Positions 40,466 through 40,886 of a stretch of 40,886 bases of DNA are shown here, one piece after another; position 1 is the first letter of the stretch; each line of letters begins with the position of its first letter. Source of the stretch: Neorhizobium petrolearium (GTDB lineage: Bacteria > Pseudomonadota > Alphaproteobacteria > Rhizobiales > Rhizobiaceae); contig NZ_JAGGJW010000027.1 of the NCBI RefSeq assembly GCF_017873175.1, positions 1 to 40,886 on the forward strand, given 5' to 3'. Position numbers and translations under genes: made by a program. The notes under the pieces were generated by a model. It worked only from the letters and a program-made list of their open reading frames with translations, ran no database searches and was not told where the DNA came from.

Positions 40466-40797
40466 CCAGTAGAACGGCCGATGCGGTCCTGTTCTTTCGC
40501 ACCTGGCTTTCTGCGCCTTTGCAGGTGGCCTCAGTTACGCCCTCGGGACGCGCTCTCTCTTCGCTTATAACCATTGAGATCTCTGCAGATACAGGAACCG
40601 TGATTGAACTTGGACCAGGAACGGGTGTCTTCACCGAAGCTCTGCTTGAGCGGGGTGTTGCAGAATCCAATCTCGTACTCGTTGAGTACAACACAGATTT
40701 CGCCGGCCAGCTCAGCCATCGCTTTCCCAAAGCCGGAACCATTCAGATGGACGCCGCGAAGCTACGCAAATTATTGCTTCAGGCCCCTGGGTGTTGA
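40462..40797 (+). pseudogene. PmtA-like phospholipid N-methyltransferase, truncated by IS
   Basis: The first 110 codons encode the N-terminal half of a class I SAM-dependent methyltransferase. FFRTWLSAPLQVASVTPSGR is the entry region of rhizobial PmtA-type phosphatidylethanolamine N-methyltransferases. VIELGPGTGVFTEALLERGV is SAM motif I, and LVLVEYNTDFAGQL follows. After residue 110 the frame runs into an IS terminus at about 40792 and stops at 40797, so the C-terminal half is lost. ATGA overlap with the VTT gene shows coupling. Product is probably inactive. Confidence 0.8.
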
Positions 40798-40886
40798 TTT
40801 GCGTTGAGAGCTGACCCGGGATTTGCACCGAGAAGTGACCCGCCTTTTAGATATCGTTCGTGTCCGTCGTGGTGGTCAAGCTCCTC
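40792..40886. mobile_element. End of an IS21-type insertion sequence
   Basis: The sequence starting TGTTGATTTGCG at 40792 interrupts the methyltransferase gene. It contains two related 22-bp units with a 24-bp period, at 40797-40818 and 40821-40842. Both follow the pattern ATTTGC, four bases, AGA, two bases, TGACCCG. Repeated GAGAACTGACCC-like units near the ends are typical of IS21-family elements. No istA gene start is visible within the remaining bases; the rest lies beyond the window. Confidence 0.65.

Overview
The window looks like an accessory replicon or genomic island of a Rhizobiales bacterium (Rhizobium, Agrobacterium, Ensifer or Shinella type). The evidence is an Atu4866-family protein, a rhizobial-type class III cyclase, an iolC gene fused to a DUF2090 domain, a PmtA-like methyltransferase, and GC-rich codon use. 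No rRNA, tRNA or CRISPR array was seen.

Region 1 (1-6240) is a small-molecule redox locus. It runs from an SDR remnant through SnoaL, SDR and DoxX on the + strand. A six-gene minus-strand operon follows (SDR, flavin reductase-like, DUF1330, ABM monooxygenase, SDR, SDR). A decayed AraC 3' end lies upstream of the operon.

Region 2 (6471-10922) is a nested set of insertions. A class III adenylate/guanylate cyclase gene is split by an IS2-group IS3-family element. The transposase gene of that element is itself split by a 2.6-kb element that encodes a large serine recombinase and one small partner protein. The attachment-site core (TACAA) and a reconstructed dyad-symmetric attP can be read at its ends.

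Region 3 (11089-18335) holds an AraC regulator, an uncharacterised ORF, a three-domain carboxymuconolactone decarboxylase-family protein, an Atu4866 protein and an exported NTF2-like protein, with a divergent LysR gene. A Tat-exported metallo-beta-lactamase-fold hydrolase with its own divergent LysR gene follows, then a second AraC remnant. A 30-bp element of two direct repeats with a 20-bp period occurs at 4317, 6135 and 11089. It is a candidate operator for an AraC-type regulator.

Region 4 (18336-31061) is an inositol-type catabolic cluster. On the minus strand, in transcription order, it has a TIM-barrel protein, a Gfo/Idh/MocA dehydrogenase, an ABC sugar importer (binding protein, ATPase, permease), iolH-like, iolC-DUF2090, iolD and iolB. 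A divergent LacI regulator has a near-perfect palindrome just upstream. The classical iolE and iolA were not found, and iolG is represented only by the Gfo/Idh candidate, so the pathway must be completed elsewhere or the cluster handles an unusual inositol.

Region 5 (31217-40886) returns to the redox theme: LysR with a divergent SRPBCC-like gene, a quinone oxidoreductase broken by one in-frame amber codon, AraC with a divergent MFS transporter, a Tat-signal SDR, an aldo/keto reductase, another SDR, a VTT/DedA membrane protein, and a PmtA-like gene cut off by the end of an IS21-type element at the right edge. Counting the remnant, seven SDR genes lie in about 40 kb.
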